A stretch of 64,000 nt of DNA, taken from positions 310,001 through 374,000 of the forward strand of contig MZZL01000376.1 in NCBI GenBank assembly GCA_002749535.1, written 5' to 3'. This document shows, in pieces, positions 27,549 to 39,780 of this stretch. A program made the translations under genes and the position numbers. Source of the stretch: Apophysomyces variabilis (taxonomy: Eukaryota > Mucoromycota > Mucoromycetes > Mucorales > Mucoraceae). The notes beneath the pieces were generated by a model that saw nothing but the letters and a program-made list of their open reading frames with translations, was not told the origin of the DNA and searched no databases. Within the stretch, counting starts at the first letter, position 1, and every line of letters starts with the position of its first letter.

Positions 27549-27859
27549 GATACGCAATAGATATCGCGTGCATATTGCATGCTGCATTTTTTGTTGGCTG
27601 CTTGTCATTTTCTTTATATCATCTCCCTATTGATTTAATCACCAATTACCATACAGTCTCGGTGTCTTTGCTGAAAGGTTCCTGTCTAAAATAGTGATAT
27701 ATCACAAGTGTACGAACTTTTTCTTTACATAAGAGAAATTTAAGTTTCTGAACGCATTTGATTGTCCTATGAGACAGGAATTAGTTTGATTACTTGCTTC
27801 TCTTAAAGAATCCGTCACGTAGCATTGGTTTCTTCAGCCGCTGTTGATGTAGCGGACAT

Positions 27860-28150
27860 CATACGCAACTCTTCTTAGATTGCGTATTTGCTGATGCAAA
27901 CAACCATAAGCCGTAACTTAGTGCCGACGGTGTGCGTAACATTGCATGCCGCGTTTCGTTTCGATACTACGATGACCTAAACAGATCTCGTGTAAGCTTA
28001 CCAGCCACACATTTCTTTTGTGGCACAATAAAATTCCTTGCTTCGAATGAATACGAAACTCCGTCTACAAGTAGAGCATTGATCCCCTTTTCCACATATC
28101 TGGTAATTTCATTATTACAGAGCCATCCTATAACGAGGTCTTTCTGTAAG
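27860..28150 (-). pseudogene. possible decayed or unannotated coding segment
   Basis: Reading leftward, an open stretch after an acceptor-like CTTACAG begins KDLVIGWLCNNEITRY and continues through INALLVDGVSYSFEARNF to a good donor (GTAAGCTTAC). A later frame gives QIRNLRRVAYDVRYINSG before a stop near 27857. The residues look like a real globular protein, but no start, family or full gene could be found. It may be a remnant or the tail of a short gene. Confidence 0.25.
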
Positions 28151-28393
28151 TTTCCCTTTTAGTTCACGCTCTTGTATGGTAGGGTTGGCTTTTATAGCCA
28201 ATCATAGTTAAGGGGTATGCATATTCAATGCTGGTCAAACGAGCTCTTGGTCTGGCTGTGCTAAACATAGTCTGTGGCGCGCCTGAACCATCAGTTATGC
28301 TATTAGCCGGTTTCAGGTTGCATTATACCTGTGTTATCTATTTCAGAAAGTATCCCTGTGATTTAGTAGGCTATACCTGGTAGAACTTGAGAG

Positions 28394-28416
28394 ATATAAC
28401 CTGTATCAGGTTATAT
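28394..28416. repeat. perfect inverted repeat, 10-base arms, 3-base spacer
   Basis: The arm ATATAACCTG (28394-28403) is followed by TAT and then by its exact reverse complement CAGGTTATAT (28407-28416). Related pieces (TATACCTG, CAGGTTGC, CTATACCTGG) occur within the 120 bases upstream. A decayed transposon end or a protein-binding palindrome is possible. Confidence 0.6.
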
Positions 28417-29843
28417 TAGCCAAATACAAGGTTCGGCACTAATTTTTTTTTCCAGCTCTCTTCTCTAACCAAGAGTAGCTAACCCGAATTTAGGACTACT
28501 TAAACTTCTTTGCCCTGGGTTTAACCTATCTACTTTTGGAAAGAGAGTTATCACTTACTCTAAAGGTTAAGCAAGGATAAAAATCAATCAAGAATCTTAT
28601 TTCCGTTTTGGCACTTCAGGAAAGCGTGTACGTCTATCTGGACTCGCTTGAGCAACTGATATATCTTACTTGTCATCAAACAAGCGCTAGATGTCAATTT
28701 ATAATATTCGTTTCATTCAGATATACTTATTTATGCATCGGATCGTCATATTCGTAACTTATTTTCCATTTCTGAAAGCTTTCTAATAATGAAATTAGAA
28801 AGCACTTGGTTTAAGGTGTTGGGCGCGTTGAAAAAGTTAAACAAGAAAGATGAAAGAAATAAAGATGGTTGAATGATCATGTCTTTCTCCTTTTTTTTTC
28901 CCTTTCGTGAGACCGGCATACGTTAGGTGATATCAAGAGTTTAAACCTTTTTAACGCTGAGTGTTGATTACCTGTAGTTTTTGAACCTTGCTCTCCTCTG
29001 AGACACCTTTTTATTTAGTATTTGTCAGTAAATTCACAAGAAGACTAGGTAAGGGTCCATTGAAATCGTACAATCAATTGTTTCAAACGCAAAGTGATTG
29101 GCAATTGGCGATTTCAAATCTAAAGTGAACCTTGGATCGAGATCCTATATACTCTTCCTTAGTTCTATCCGGAAAATGATGATTTATAAGAGATACGTAC
29201 CTAACCCTTGACATATTTGTGCTCAATGTAAATATATCGCCATTTTTAGAACGTTGATATAGATAGCAGTATTTCAATTGATGGATCATCATTACTGTAG
29301 CTTCATGCAGCCAACTAGAGGAAAAGGCACTAGACCAATCTGCACGGGTTTAGTTGCTGCTGCGATTTTTTTGACGATGGAAGACGATCATCGCAAGGGG
29401 ATTTCAAAAAGAACGTGTTGGGGGGTGCTCGATGTCGTGCGAAAAGTGAGAAGGGGCGACGACGGTGCGCAACAATGAAGCTTTCTATTTTGTTCATCTC
29501 TCCTTCGCCCGTCTGACCTCGTGTTGCTCATCATATTCTGTCTTTTTGCTTGCCACTACTGAAGGCGATTCCTTAATTGACATGGGGGCTCGATTCCAAA
29601 AGCCCATTATGGTCGCATGAAACTTTTTCATTCTAAATTGGACGCTGCTCCTTATCCCGGATTCAAAGAACAAGTTAAGCCGATACTATCACATCGAACC
29701 AATCACCGAATCTTTCTTGACAGCTTGACCAAAAAGCTTCTCCCTTAAATAAAACGACCTTCCTTTTTGCTCGTTGTTTCAATTCATCCGCTCTTTTGTT
29801 TTCTAACCTTCACCTTTCCATTCCCTTTTTTTCTTCCTCGGCT

Positions 29844-31207
29844 ATGTCGTCTCCCTGTGTCCAATCCTTCTCGGATCCTCTTGTTTATGATTCTCAACCT
29901 AACGTATTGAGATTCGTCGATCCTAATTCCCTCAGTCATCATTCTTCTCCACGTGGATTCCATTCGGCTTCCTCGTCCTCTACTTCCACAGCTTCCTCCG
30001 CTAGCGATTACAATACCGCGCATTACATGAAGCAAAAGGATAATCAGAACCGTTTCCGTTATGCAGACCTGCTTTCGAGCACCAACGCGCCGGATTACGA
30101 CAGCACTGAACCTTGCTACATCCCTGTTTCCTCCTCTTCCCCGTCGAATGATAGCAGTGACGATTACCAACAGTCATCTGCCAATGAATCGAACACTCGC
30201 CCAGACGATCCGATCACTTCTTTCATGGATCCGTCCTCAGCAGCCGTTGCTGCCGCTGTCGGTGGAGTTGGCCAACCCTCGTTCTTTATGAATCTGCAGA
30301 CTAGCTCTGCCAATACTACAACATCGAGCGGGTTACTACCACCCCCGCCGACAACAGCGAGCATGTTTTCGTCTTTGCATCCTTTCAGTATGGCACCCTC
30401 GCCATCGAACATAGACATGCACCACTTGCAGCAGCATCGTCATTCGATTGCAGCACCTTCCTCACATCACCTTAGCTCATACTATGATCCTGTTCAGCGC
30501 CATCACAGCTTCAGTCACCCAACACCTGTGTTTAATAATACGCTACAGAACGAGACGCGCGAAACAGCCAGTCCAGCTACAACAATGGTTCAAAGCTTTG
30601 CGAACTTATGCACATCCCGACCCGTGACACCTGTGTCACCTCTGATGCCATTGTCCCCTGGTATGAATGCTGGCTTGTCAAAGGATGACTGCCACGGAAT
30701 AATGAATGATCTCTGTTTTCCATCAATGTTTCCGATGGGTGCCAACAATGGAATCACTGATCTTCGCCGATCATCCATGCCCGTTGAATCCAAGACAGAA
30801 AAAGCCAAATCAACACGCTCAAGAGGTCGACGGGTGTCAAATGTACCCAGTGGTGGTGCCCGTATGTTCACTTGCAAAGTGGAAGGATGTGGAAAGGTAT
30901 TCAAACGATCAGAGCATCTTAAGCGACATGTTCGATCAATTCATACTCTGGAAAAGCGTAAGTGTATTATAATTTTAATTTCGACCTCCCATATACTCAT
31001 GCTTCATTAGCATTTGAATGTCCTTACCACAACTGCAGCAAGCGATTCTCACGATCAGACAACTTGAATCAACATATCCGCATCCATCGTCACAGTACAG
31101 CATCTGCAAGTCATAAAGAGAAACAGCCAAAAAGTAGCGCGGCTGGTACTGTCGCTGAACATCCCCAGCAACCCTTTGCCAGCTTTGTGCAAAATTACAA
31201 CGTTTAA
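29844..31207 (+). CDS. C2H2 zinc-finger transcription factor (Msn2/Seb1-like)
   Basis: This is a nuclear DNA-binding factor with two tandem C-terminal C2H2 fingers, the layout of the yeast Msn2/Msn4 and Trichoderma Seb1 stress-response group. Two exons join in phase: 29844-30957 and 31011-31207, giving 436 residues. Finger 1 is CKVEGCGKVFKRSEHLKRHV, ending SIHTLEKR. Finger 2 is CPYHNCSKRFSRSDNLNQHI, ending RIHRH. The intron lies exactly in the linker between the fingers and splits a proline codon. The long N-terminus is Ser/Thr/Pro- and Gln/His-rich and disordered, as in activation regions. The ATG at 29844 follows a C/T-rich leader. The stress-response role and a CCCCT-type target site are inferred from the fingers, not shown. 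Confidence 0.9.
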
Positions 31208-33243
31208 TTCTTTAAGGCATACAAAAACATAGTAAACTCACCATTACAGAAACATACTTAGTCACAACTTTTTTCCCTATCAGACCCCCTTTTTTCCCTC
31301 ATCACACTCATTCTATGTATACTCTTTCCCTTTGTGACATGAACCTCCTTATCTTCTTTTTCCTTATTATATTGACCATTCATGTTTGCGTTTATGAAAT
31401 GTTTTGAATAACATAAACTTACAATAATCTGTGTTACAAGCAACTGCTTGTGTAAATGCTTAAGCCGATTCTGCCAAACTCTCCAGGAACAAATTGATAT
31501 CTTTTAGTTGGTCTATAGTTAAACAGGCACGCTTTGCGAGCTATGCAAATCACATATATTTGCTTGCCATATTATCCATATTTGCATTACCTCCTAACAG
31601 TTCTAAACTGCTTTTTTTATCTGACTTTTATTCCTTAATGGATAGCGGTAACCATGTTTATTTACTATGACTTATTACTAGTAAAAACAAAAGAAAAAAA
31701 GGTGGTTTGGACGCGGTCTGAAAATTCGCACCGGTTTATTTTGCTTTGCACTCTTGATATGAGCGATTACTTCATGATCCGGCCCGTCATAGAACCATGT
31801 CGTGATTCAAAATAAATAATATGATTTATGTCAGTTAACACAGACGTGTCCAATGGTCTTCTAAGGCACTAAGGAGAACAAAGGCTATCAGCATGGTATA
31901 TGAACTTCCGTACCTTAAGCACATGGTTAAATTGTATAGCCTATAATCGCATTGGATTGCCGTACTATCAGGTATAGTCATATGTATGCACTCTCGACAA
32001 ATGCATATTGATAACCTAACCGTTATTTTTTTTTTGGCTTACTCGTGTGTGCACGTCAAAATTAGCAATTTACCAGAGGTATGTAATCCAAGGAGATTGT
32101 CGATCAGGGTCCTGCTGTACTAATTGTACACCAACTCCTTCGTTCATGCACTTCGTTTACCTCTATCGTAAGTGAATCAAGAAGCATTTACTTCACAAAG
32201 CAAAAATAAATGATCCACAGGAATGGTGTCTCTGTATGATGAATGATAGCATATCAAGAATAAATTTCTACTTTAACATCTGCAATCATCTGCACTTTTC
32301 TGTAATAACTAAATAAGGAAGATGCAATTATCTCCCATGCATTGACAGCTTTTGCTTTATAGACAATAGATTCCGGATCTTATATGCGTTTTATTTATTT
32401 TGCTGGTGGCTGCATTTGCTAATGATCATGAAAAGGGATGTGTCTTTTTGTTATGTAGTGCAGCGACAATGGTAAATATTACGGTTAGTATTATGGCTAA
32501 CTAGTTCATTATGAAATATTGTAGTCATTCTCATATTTATGGTTACCCTTTGTCATTACAGCGTGTCCAGATGTCCAACGATACAGAGGTCACTATTGCA
32601 CTAGTCGTAAAGTACCGTTTATTCATTGGACTTTACACGTAAAAGTGTTATTCAGAACTAATGTTCTTCTTAACTATAGGGCTAAACTGTATTGTGATTT
32701 TAAGAGTTAAATATTAATCAATGCCAAAACTTCTTTGGCCATTGTGTAACTGTATGCATAAAGCATCGCATATTTGATCCATAACGGCCTTTAAGGCTTA
32801 TATTCACCATTCTTTAGTTGTGCTTTCAAATCCATATGCATAAAGTATCTCCTTTCTTTCCATCCTGTTTTGTTCATTAATATCGGTCGCACTGAATAAC
32901 AGTATTCGAGATTATACGGCATGATATGGAGATCGACGTTCTGCAGTGCAAACCCAGTTTCTGTGATCGCATACACATGCAAGCCTAGCTGCGGACATAA
33001 TGCCGTAATCATTGGCCGATTTCAAGTAGAAACTATTACCTTTGTCACGATCATGCTAATGAACTTGTACTGGTTCCGGGCACGATATATTTTCTTGCGG
33101 GGGCAGTGCCACCGAATAGGGCATTGAATCGTTCAACCGAACCCCGACGGGTGAAATAGTCGTGTTCCTGGCAATGGGTGTTTCGTTTGAACCGTCACAG
33201 CGCAAGATCCATTGTTACCTAAGTTGATCGATTACTTTAAATC
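31208..33243. other. 2 kb intergenic region, no gene seen
   Basis: AT-rich DNA between two rightward genes. Homopolymer A and T runs occur (for example 31690-31700 and 32027-32035). No coding-like frame, tRNA or repeat was recognised. The right end should be the promoter of the RlmN-like gene. Confidence 0.5.
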
Positions 33244-34845
33244 ATGCTTCGACATGGCTGGCATTCCTTCGTAAGCGCAGGAAGAAATCAACATCGGTGC
33301 TACTCCTCGATCGCAAAGGACATTGCCAATTTTGTAGCAGTTGAACAACACATTCCGCGCAAAAAAAACTTAATAGGTCTATCATTCGAGGAGATCCAAC
33401 AAGAATTGGAAAGTAATGTTACGGAAGCGAAGAAATTCACCGCATCGCAACTTTGGAGACATATGTACATACAAGGTTGAGCTTAAACAGCGATAGACCT
33501 AGTTTTGATGGTCTTGTAGGTCATACATCCTTCAATGATATGTCCACGTTATCAAAGTCTTTGCGCTCCCAGTTGGAAGAGCAATACCAAATCAGTTATG
33601 GCGAAATCAAGGTAAAAGCTCATAGTATGCATTTATGGGTCATTTTACTTAAACTATATGGCAGATGGACAAAATTGCAAAGGATTCCACCCGAAAATAT
33701 TTGATAGGTTTTAATACGAAACAGGAGCCTGGTGCTGTTGTCGAAACTGTGTTAATTCCTGAAGCCCGGCGAGGCACCTTATGTGTATCCTCACAGATCG
33801 GATGTTCGCTCCAGTGCAGTTTTTGCCATACTGGAACGCAGAAGCTTTTGCGCAGCTTAACAGCTGCAGAAGGTAAAACAAACAAGAAATTATAATTATG
33901 CGGAGGAGACAGTTAAAGGAGCACCCATTTAGTGGTCGGACAATACATGATATCGGCCCACGGTGCTGGTGACTTTCCGCTTCAACCAGGAAAAAGAAGA
34001 TCAGTATGTAACATGGTATTTATGGGTCAAGGCGAACCACTGTATAATTGGAGGTATGTACGAATGTCCTCTGGGGAGCATGACTTAAGAAAGTTTTCTT
34101 GCAATGAAGACATGTCAGCAAAGCTGTCAAGATTCTTACTGATCCACATGGCTTAAATTGGCCAAAATCCAAAATTACTATCTCCACTTCTGGCGTTGTA
34201 TCTCTTATTCCGAAGATTGCAACTGACTTGGGTGTTTCCTTGGCTATATCTCTGCATGCCACAAATAATGATTTGCGCGATAAATTGGTGCCTTTGAACA
34301 AGACATTCCCGCTTGAACTTGTCCTAGATTCTTGCAAGCAGTATGCAAAGGCTATGGGAAGAAGCGGAAAGCGAATTACTTTTGAGTATGTATGGCTTGG
34401 CTATTTCGTTGTTCATTTACATTCATTCTGATACAGATATGTGATGCTTGACCGTGTAAACGACTCAGTAGCAGAAGCCCGTGAACTAGTTCGACTGCTG
34501 AAACAGCTTCCCGCGCATGTGAACCTTATGTAAGCTGACAAAGACTGTCTATAACTTATTTACCGTGTTCCTTAGACCCTTTAATCCATGGCCTGGTAGT
34601 GCTTATCGTACATCTTCGGCTGAACAAATAGAGAAGTTTGCGCACGCAATTGTTTCTGGTGGCATTCACTGTACAATACGGAGACCGCGAGGACAAGGTA
34701 CAAAGAAAAAAGTATGCTTAATAACGGAGAAACTTACTTGACAACAATAGATATCCTTGCAGCATGTGGACAATTAAAAAGTTCGTTAGATACAAAACGT
34801 AGTAAATCTATTAAAAGTAAATCTGATACTGATAGGAAAGTATAA
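33244..34845 (+). CDS. RlmN-like radical SAM RNA methyltransferase, probably mitochondrial
   Basis: RlmN-type enzymes use two SAM molecules and a 4Fe-4S cluster to methylate C2 of an adenine in rRNA and tRNA. The ATG at 33244 opens a basic, Arg/Ser-rich presequence ([20 protein letters not shown]), a typical mitochondrial import signal. The N-terminal helical domain follows ([28 protein letters not shown]). The radical-SAM cluster motif is CSLQCSFC, preceded by [59 protein letters not shown] and [13 protein letters not shown] come next in the family's order. The C-terminal motif with the methyl-carrying cysteine region reads RRPRGQ joined to [10 protein letters not shown]. About seven short introns interrupt the gene. 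Mitochondrial placement is inferred from the presequence. Confidence 0.9.
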
Positions 34846-35481
34846 ACAACTTGTATTAACTCATATGCATTGTAAAATTTATCTGAGGATACTGCTGATA
34901 ACGAGTGATCCGATATATCTTGACATTGGGATAGTGAAAGCAAATACTTGGTGATTGTCATATTTTTATTTAAATTGAATGCATTGCTGTGTTCTAGCCA
35001 ATCATTTTGACAGCTAGTTCTTGATCTGCTGGACACATTGTTGTGATCAGCAGACGCATAAGCTTTAGACAGTGATATGTTTGGATGTACGGGCATGAAG
35101 ATCGTAGTCCGTCGGACCTTTTGTTCGACTAACTAAAAGTCGCATGCATTGAATTCCGTTAGAAACAGCTTACTTTTCTCTTCAGAAATAGCTGGCAATG
35201 GTCATTTGAAGGCCTTGACCTAATATCTGCAATGGATAGCGATTGTGGAGCAGATCCATTAGGTGTTCTTATTTTTTGCTAACTCTTTTTTTGGGGGGGT
35301 GTCACTTTTAAGAGATATTCAATTGCTCCAGAAAAGAAATACCTGTTAAAATGTAAACAGGATGGCGAACGGCACGTGAGTTGCAAAAAATTAGTGCTAA
35401 CAAGTTTTTTCTTCCGTCTCGAAGATTTGTTCCATTACTTGGTTACATTTCTTTCTTGGTTATTAATCTCCTCTTCTTATA
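34846..35481. other. intergenic, no gene seen
   Basis: About 640 bases between two rightward genes. The C/T-rich stretch 35400-35480 directly before the ATG at 35482 is the likely leader of the epsin gene. Confidence 0.45.
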
Positions 35482-37917
35482 ATGACAGGCAAAGGCGTGG
35501 TTCGCAGCATGTAAGTTGATCTCCGCCTAGGCAAGACTTAAGCGAAAGCCTACGTCCTCACTCTTCTCTTTTCCTATTCTTCTTTCGTTTGACTGGTTTG
35601 TTCTTGCAGTAAGAACTATGCAAAAGGCTTTTCTGATGTACAGATTAAAGTCCGTGAAGCAACCTCTAATGATGCATGGGGTCCAAGTGGCACACTCATG
35701 AACGAGATTGCCCAATTGACCTATAACCAGTAAGTTGATCTACCATGTGCTTTTTATCTCATTTGAGGAGTTGATCCCTTCTATTTTAAACCGGACAAAT
35801 CTCAATATGATATTGATTTATTTATCTTAGACATGATTTCGTGGAAATCATGGATATGATCGATCGACGTTTAAACGACAAAGGCAAAAATTGGCGTCAT
35901 GTGTTTAAAGTACGCAAGCAGCAGATACAAGTTCTCCTAACTAAATTCATAGTAGGCATTGTTACTTCTTGATTACTGTCTTCATGTGGGATCAGAAAAC
36001 GTTGTGCTTTATGCTAAGGAGAATATATACGTTGTTAAGACGCTGAAAGAGTTTCAACATCTGGATGACAATGGAACCGACGTCGGAGCAAATGGTAACC
36101 TCATCCTACTGTGATCTCTTGTTGATGAGGATGATTTTTAGTTCGACAAAAAGCAAAAGATATCACGAACCTGCTAATGGATGATGCCAGATTACGAGAA
36201 GAACGCCAACAAAGGCAACATATGAGAGATCGTATGATCGGTGTCACAGACTATATGAATGACTCGATGGTAGCGAGGGATCGTGATGTATATACAGCTC
36301 CGGGACATTTAGATGAGGACAGAGACCTTCGAAGAGCATTGCAAGAAAGTAAACGGTTAGCCGAAGAGGAAGCGAGAAACCGTGAACAGGGGTATGAGGA
36401 CATCTCGGGGATGTTTTTATTCTTTGGCTCACTCCTATGTAGTGATGAAGATTTAGCAAGGGCCATTCAACTTAGTGAACAAGAGGCAAAAGAAAGGGAA
36501 AGAAAGGAAAAAGAACGATTAGAGCGGGAGAATGCGCAAAATCTTTTTGGAGGAACTGACAGGTAAAGCACAACGGAAACGAGCGTTTTGAATCATCGCT
36601 TTGGTAATTGACTTGTCTACTAGCTTCAATCCTTTCCCGGCGAATCAAGCTTTCGATTCTAATACAAATCCATATGCTCAACAACTCCAATGGCCCCAAA
36701 ATACGGGAATGACCAATCTATCATTTTCTGATCCCATTTCAGCCAACCAACAGCGACAGCCTTCTTTCTATAACTCCAATCCATATCAACAAAATAACCC
36801 GTATCAACAATATGCAGCCTTTCCAAACGCATTACAAGCACAAATGACAGGGATACCGCAACAGACTCAGTTCACCGGAATGGCCACGTTTCAACCGAGT
36901 ACTATGACCGGGTTTACCCAGCAACCACAGTCCGCAGGTGCTCTTACGTTCCAGTCCAGTATGCCAACAGGAAATAATCCTTTTGGACTGGCAGCAGCAC
37001 AGCAACAACAACCACAGTCTGCTGGTGCTATAGACTCGTCATCGTTTAGACAGCAACCCCTTTCAGTTGATACTAGGTCATATTTTTCATCGCCGTCTCT
37101 TACTCAGGTAATCAACTTATTGGCTATCCATTGAATACCTAAGATGCTTCATACGATCAAAGCAAACGATTGGATCTCCTGTCCGAAGCTCGCCACAACA
37201 AACGGATCCACGATATGCAAGGCTAAATTCTCTATTGGCAAACAAAGAGTAAGATAATGTTTGTTTGATGCATGATTGAGCAATGTTGCTGTTTTCTCAG
37301 GGATGGAATGGATACGTTTGGAAACACAGGCAATCTCCGCATCCCAGTGTGAGTATTTAATATATTTTATGGTTGAGCTAAAGTTATTTTCGTTTCATAG
37401 TGGTACTGGATTTGCAAGCTCAATGCAACCACAAAATAAGAACCAGGCGGCAAACGGGAAGCTGAATGATAAGACGGCTGATCTACTGAGCCTTGGCACG
37501 TCAGATAAGCCTTCATTTTCACAGGTGAGTTTAAGAATAAGAGATGAGGATCGGCTTATGACAAAGAATTAGGCGTTCCAGCAGCAACCAAGTCGTAATC
37601 CGTTTGGTCAGCCTAACCCGCTGTCTCCTAGCCAGGCATCCTCGAACCAACAGAAGTCTTTGCTCGAGCTGATGCAGGAACAAAAGCAACAACAGCTTAC
37701 CCAGCAGCCACAGATTACAGGGCTACAACTACCACAGTCAACAGGAGTCAACGGCAGTATGGCATTTACTCCGCAGCAATACATGGCAAGCATGGTGCCA
37801 CCACAAGCAACGGGATTTAATGGACCCTTCGGACAACAGCAAGCCCAACAAGCACAACCACAGCAACAAGTAACACAACCATATTCATTTGGGCAGCATA
37901 ATGGCCCACTTTTTTGA
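35482..37917 (+). CDS. epsin (ENTH domain, ubiquitin-interacting motifs, NPF motifs)
   Basis: Epsins bind phosphoinositides, cargo ubiquitin and clathrin/EH-domain proteins during endocytosis. The ATG at 35482 begins MTGKGVVRSI and continues into the ENTH domain (KNYAKGFSDVQIKVREATSN; HDFVEIMDMIDRRLNDKG; DYCLHVGSENVV). Two ubiquitin-interacting motifs follow: EDRDLRRALQESKRLAEEEA and DEDLARAIQLSEQEAKER. The disordered C-terminal half has NPF motifs (FNPFPANQ, NNPFGL, RNPFGQPNP) and several Q-x-T-G units. Checked exons are 35482-35510, 35610-35729, 35831-35909, 35956-36094, 36142-36391, 36443-36562, 36624-37107 and 37163-37248, with two or three more to the stop at 37917. The intron at 36392-36442 is 51 bases with no stop and can be read through in frame. 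Confidence 0.94.
36392..36442 (+). other. 51-base epsin intron with no stop, length divisible by three
   Basis: The donor GGTATGAG and the acceptor CTATGTAG bound an intron of 51 bases that is open in the coding frame. Splicing gives GDEDLARA, as expected of a ubiquitin-interacting motif; retention would insert 17 hydrophobic residues directly before the motif. Confidence 0.7.
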
Positions 37918-38285
37918 GTGCAACATTCTATTTAGTGAATGTTATCTAATGTTTTATCGACAAAAGCGATCAGATATATTATTTGGGAGATCAGAGAGAA
38001 AAAAATAACGTGGAGCGTTCTTTCTTTCTTTCCAAAGGAGATAATATTGACGTTTGTCTATTTTCTGTCCCTGCGTGGATGTTTATGCTAGCTTTAATTG
38101 AGGAAAGGATAGAAGGGAGTACGACGACACATGATCCGGGAAATTTTTTGCACGAAAAAAAGTTTTGATTTGGTTAGTTTATCATTAGGCATTTTGCCTC
38201 CCGATGGGCTGCTGCAATACATAAATGAAATGGGTCGTACCATTAACTGACTGATTATTGGCACGGACAGATTAAAGCTGAGCTT
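37918..38285. other. intergenic, no gene seen
   Basis: About 370 bases after the epsin stop. One small open frame (37983-38168) has no recognisable domain. Confidence 0.4.
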
Positions 38286-39504
38286 ATGGATTCTTTGCGT
38301 TACTGTTTAGGCAGGGATCGTCAGAATAGTGATATAGTCTACTCCGAGTACCTAAGATAAAAAAGACTATCACTGTCCGCAGATACCCTTAATTGGCATG
38401 CACTTCAGGAAAAAGCAAATGGGCTTCAGGGAGCGGTATACGGAGATCGGTGGTAAATCGCTGTCCGCTTTTATCGTTGAAATCCCGAAAGTGTTTTCTT
38501 TTTACAGCCAGTTGAGTGGTACATTCACGTACGACATTTCGTCATGCTGAAAGAGCAAGATCAGACCAGTTACGAAACGGAAGTAGAGAGCATTCAAAGC
38601 AACATTCAAGAATATAAACGAAAACTGGTATGTAAGGCTGAAGTGAGATGGCGCCTGCTGTTTTCTTAAGTTCCCACAATCCGTCAAGCAACATGTCCGA
38701 AGTGAACTGGGCCATACCGAAATCTCGTTAGCGGTGTCTAAGAAAACCGACAGTGTAAGTCAGCCATGGATGGGATTTAACTGGATGGATTAATTGATGG
38801 TCCGCTCTAGAAGAAGAAACCGAAGAAACCGTAAGTAAAAAAAAAAGAAGAAGAAACAAAGTAACAAAAATAGAGTAAGAAGGAACATAAGATGCAAGGA
38901 TTGGGGATAAAAAAGGATTGAGACTCATTAGAGTTCTTTTGTTGTATAATATACAAGCGAAGGGAAAGAGGAGCATCAGCAAGAATATGATAAGTTGGTG
39001 CGATGCCTTGACGCAGAATATACCAAATTGAGATCTACTCGATTGAAATATGGCAGGATCTTTGGCGATTTATTTAAGCAACAACAAGCGGCTCTTCGAA
39101 AGGAACGTGCAGCTGATATCCGTGCGAGACAATCCGAGTTTGTGGAGGCGTTGAAAAAAGAGGACGATCTGATCCGACAGCGATGGAGTGAAAACGAGAA
39201 AACTTTAAACGGAGTAGAAGTATGCGATCGTCTGTTAACCGAACTGGGGCGATTGATTAAGTCGCCGAATAAGGACAGTGCGATTGAAGTTGTTTATGCT
39301 TCGGATGAAGAAGAGGATGAAGAGGAAGACGAAGAGGACGAAGCTTTTCAAATGGTGGATACGACTGTATTAATTATTCCTTTGTCTGTTATGGAATTGT
39401 TTTGGGATATTGAAGTACAAGTTCCGGTACGGCTTAGTGAAGTAGAACCAACAATGATTCGAATCCGCGAACGTCGTGATAACTTAGCGGCGAATAAAAA
39501 CTAA
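38286..39504 (+). CDS. unrecognised coiled-coil protein
   Basis: I do not recognise the family. The last exon (about 38960-39504) is strongly coding-like and charged: a predicted coiled coil with KLRSTRLKYGRIFGDLFKQQ and ALRKERAADIRARQSEFVEA. A very acidic run follows (ASDEEEDEEEDEEDEAF), then the end MIRIRERRDNLAANKN. Upstream exons that fit are TLNWHALQEKANGLQGA (ending at a GCG/GTATAC donor near 38435), then EWYIHVRHFVMLKEQDQ through IQEYKRKL (about 38510-38626). A short exon FPQSVKQHVRSELGHTEISL follows (about 38680-38755). The ATG at 38286 (MDSLRYCLGRDRQNS) is a guess for the start. The mix of a short N-terminal globular part and long helices suggests a structural or complex-forming protein; nothing more can be said. 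Confidence 0.55.
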
Positions 39505-39780
39505 CATTACCCAAAAAAAAAAAAAGAGAGAAAAGAGAGAAAGAAAGATCGCTGTGTTTCACTGGACCGATATGTGAAACGAACAATGAATTATTTCGCT
39601 CGTTTCCAATCGACTTTTTTCTTTCCTTTTTACTCTTTCCCTTCTTCTTCCTCTTATACTTCTTTCTACTCTCTTTCTTGTTCTCGCTTCTTATTTCCCT
39701 TCGTTGGGTTCCTCATTATACGGAAAGACATAAGATCCTCTTTGTTCTTTATTCATTGAGAAGAAAGGGTGTATTCAACT

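Larger units (their letters stand above)
27549..29843. other. 2.3 kb gene-poor stretch with a coding-like fragment and palindromes
   Basis: No complete gene was found. Bases about 27850-28150 read, on the minus strand, as a coding-like segment (see findings). Bases 28394-28416 are a perfect 10-base-arm palindrome. The last 300 bases before 29844 are C/T-rich and should be promoter and leader of the C2H2 factor. Confidence 0.45.

Noticed and set aside
29784..30170. A minus-strand Arg/Gly-rich open frame opposite the C2H2 factor.
   Set aside because: Shadow of the Ser-rich coding strand; no independent start context or domain.
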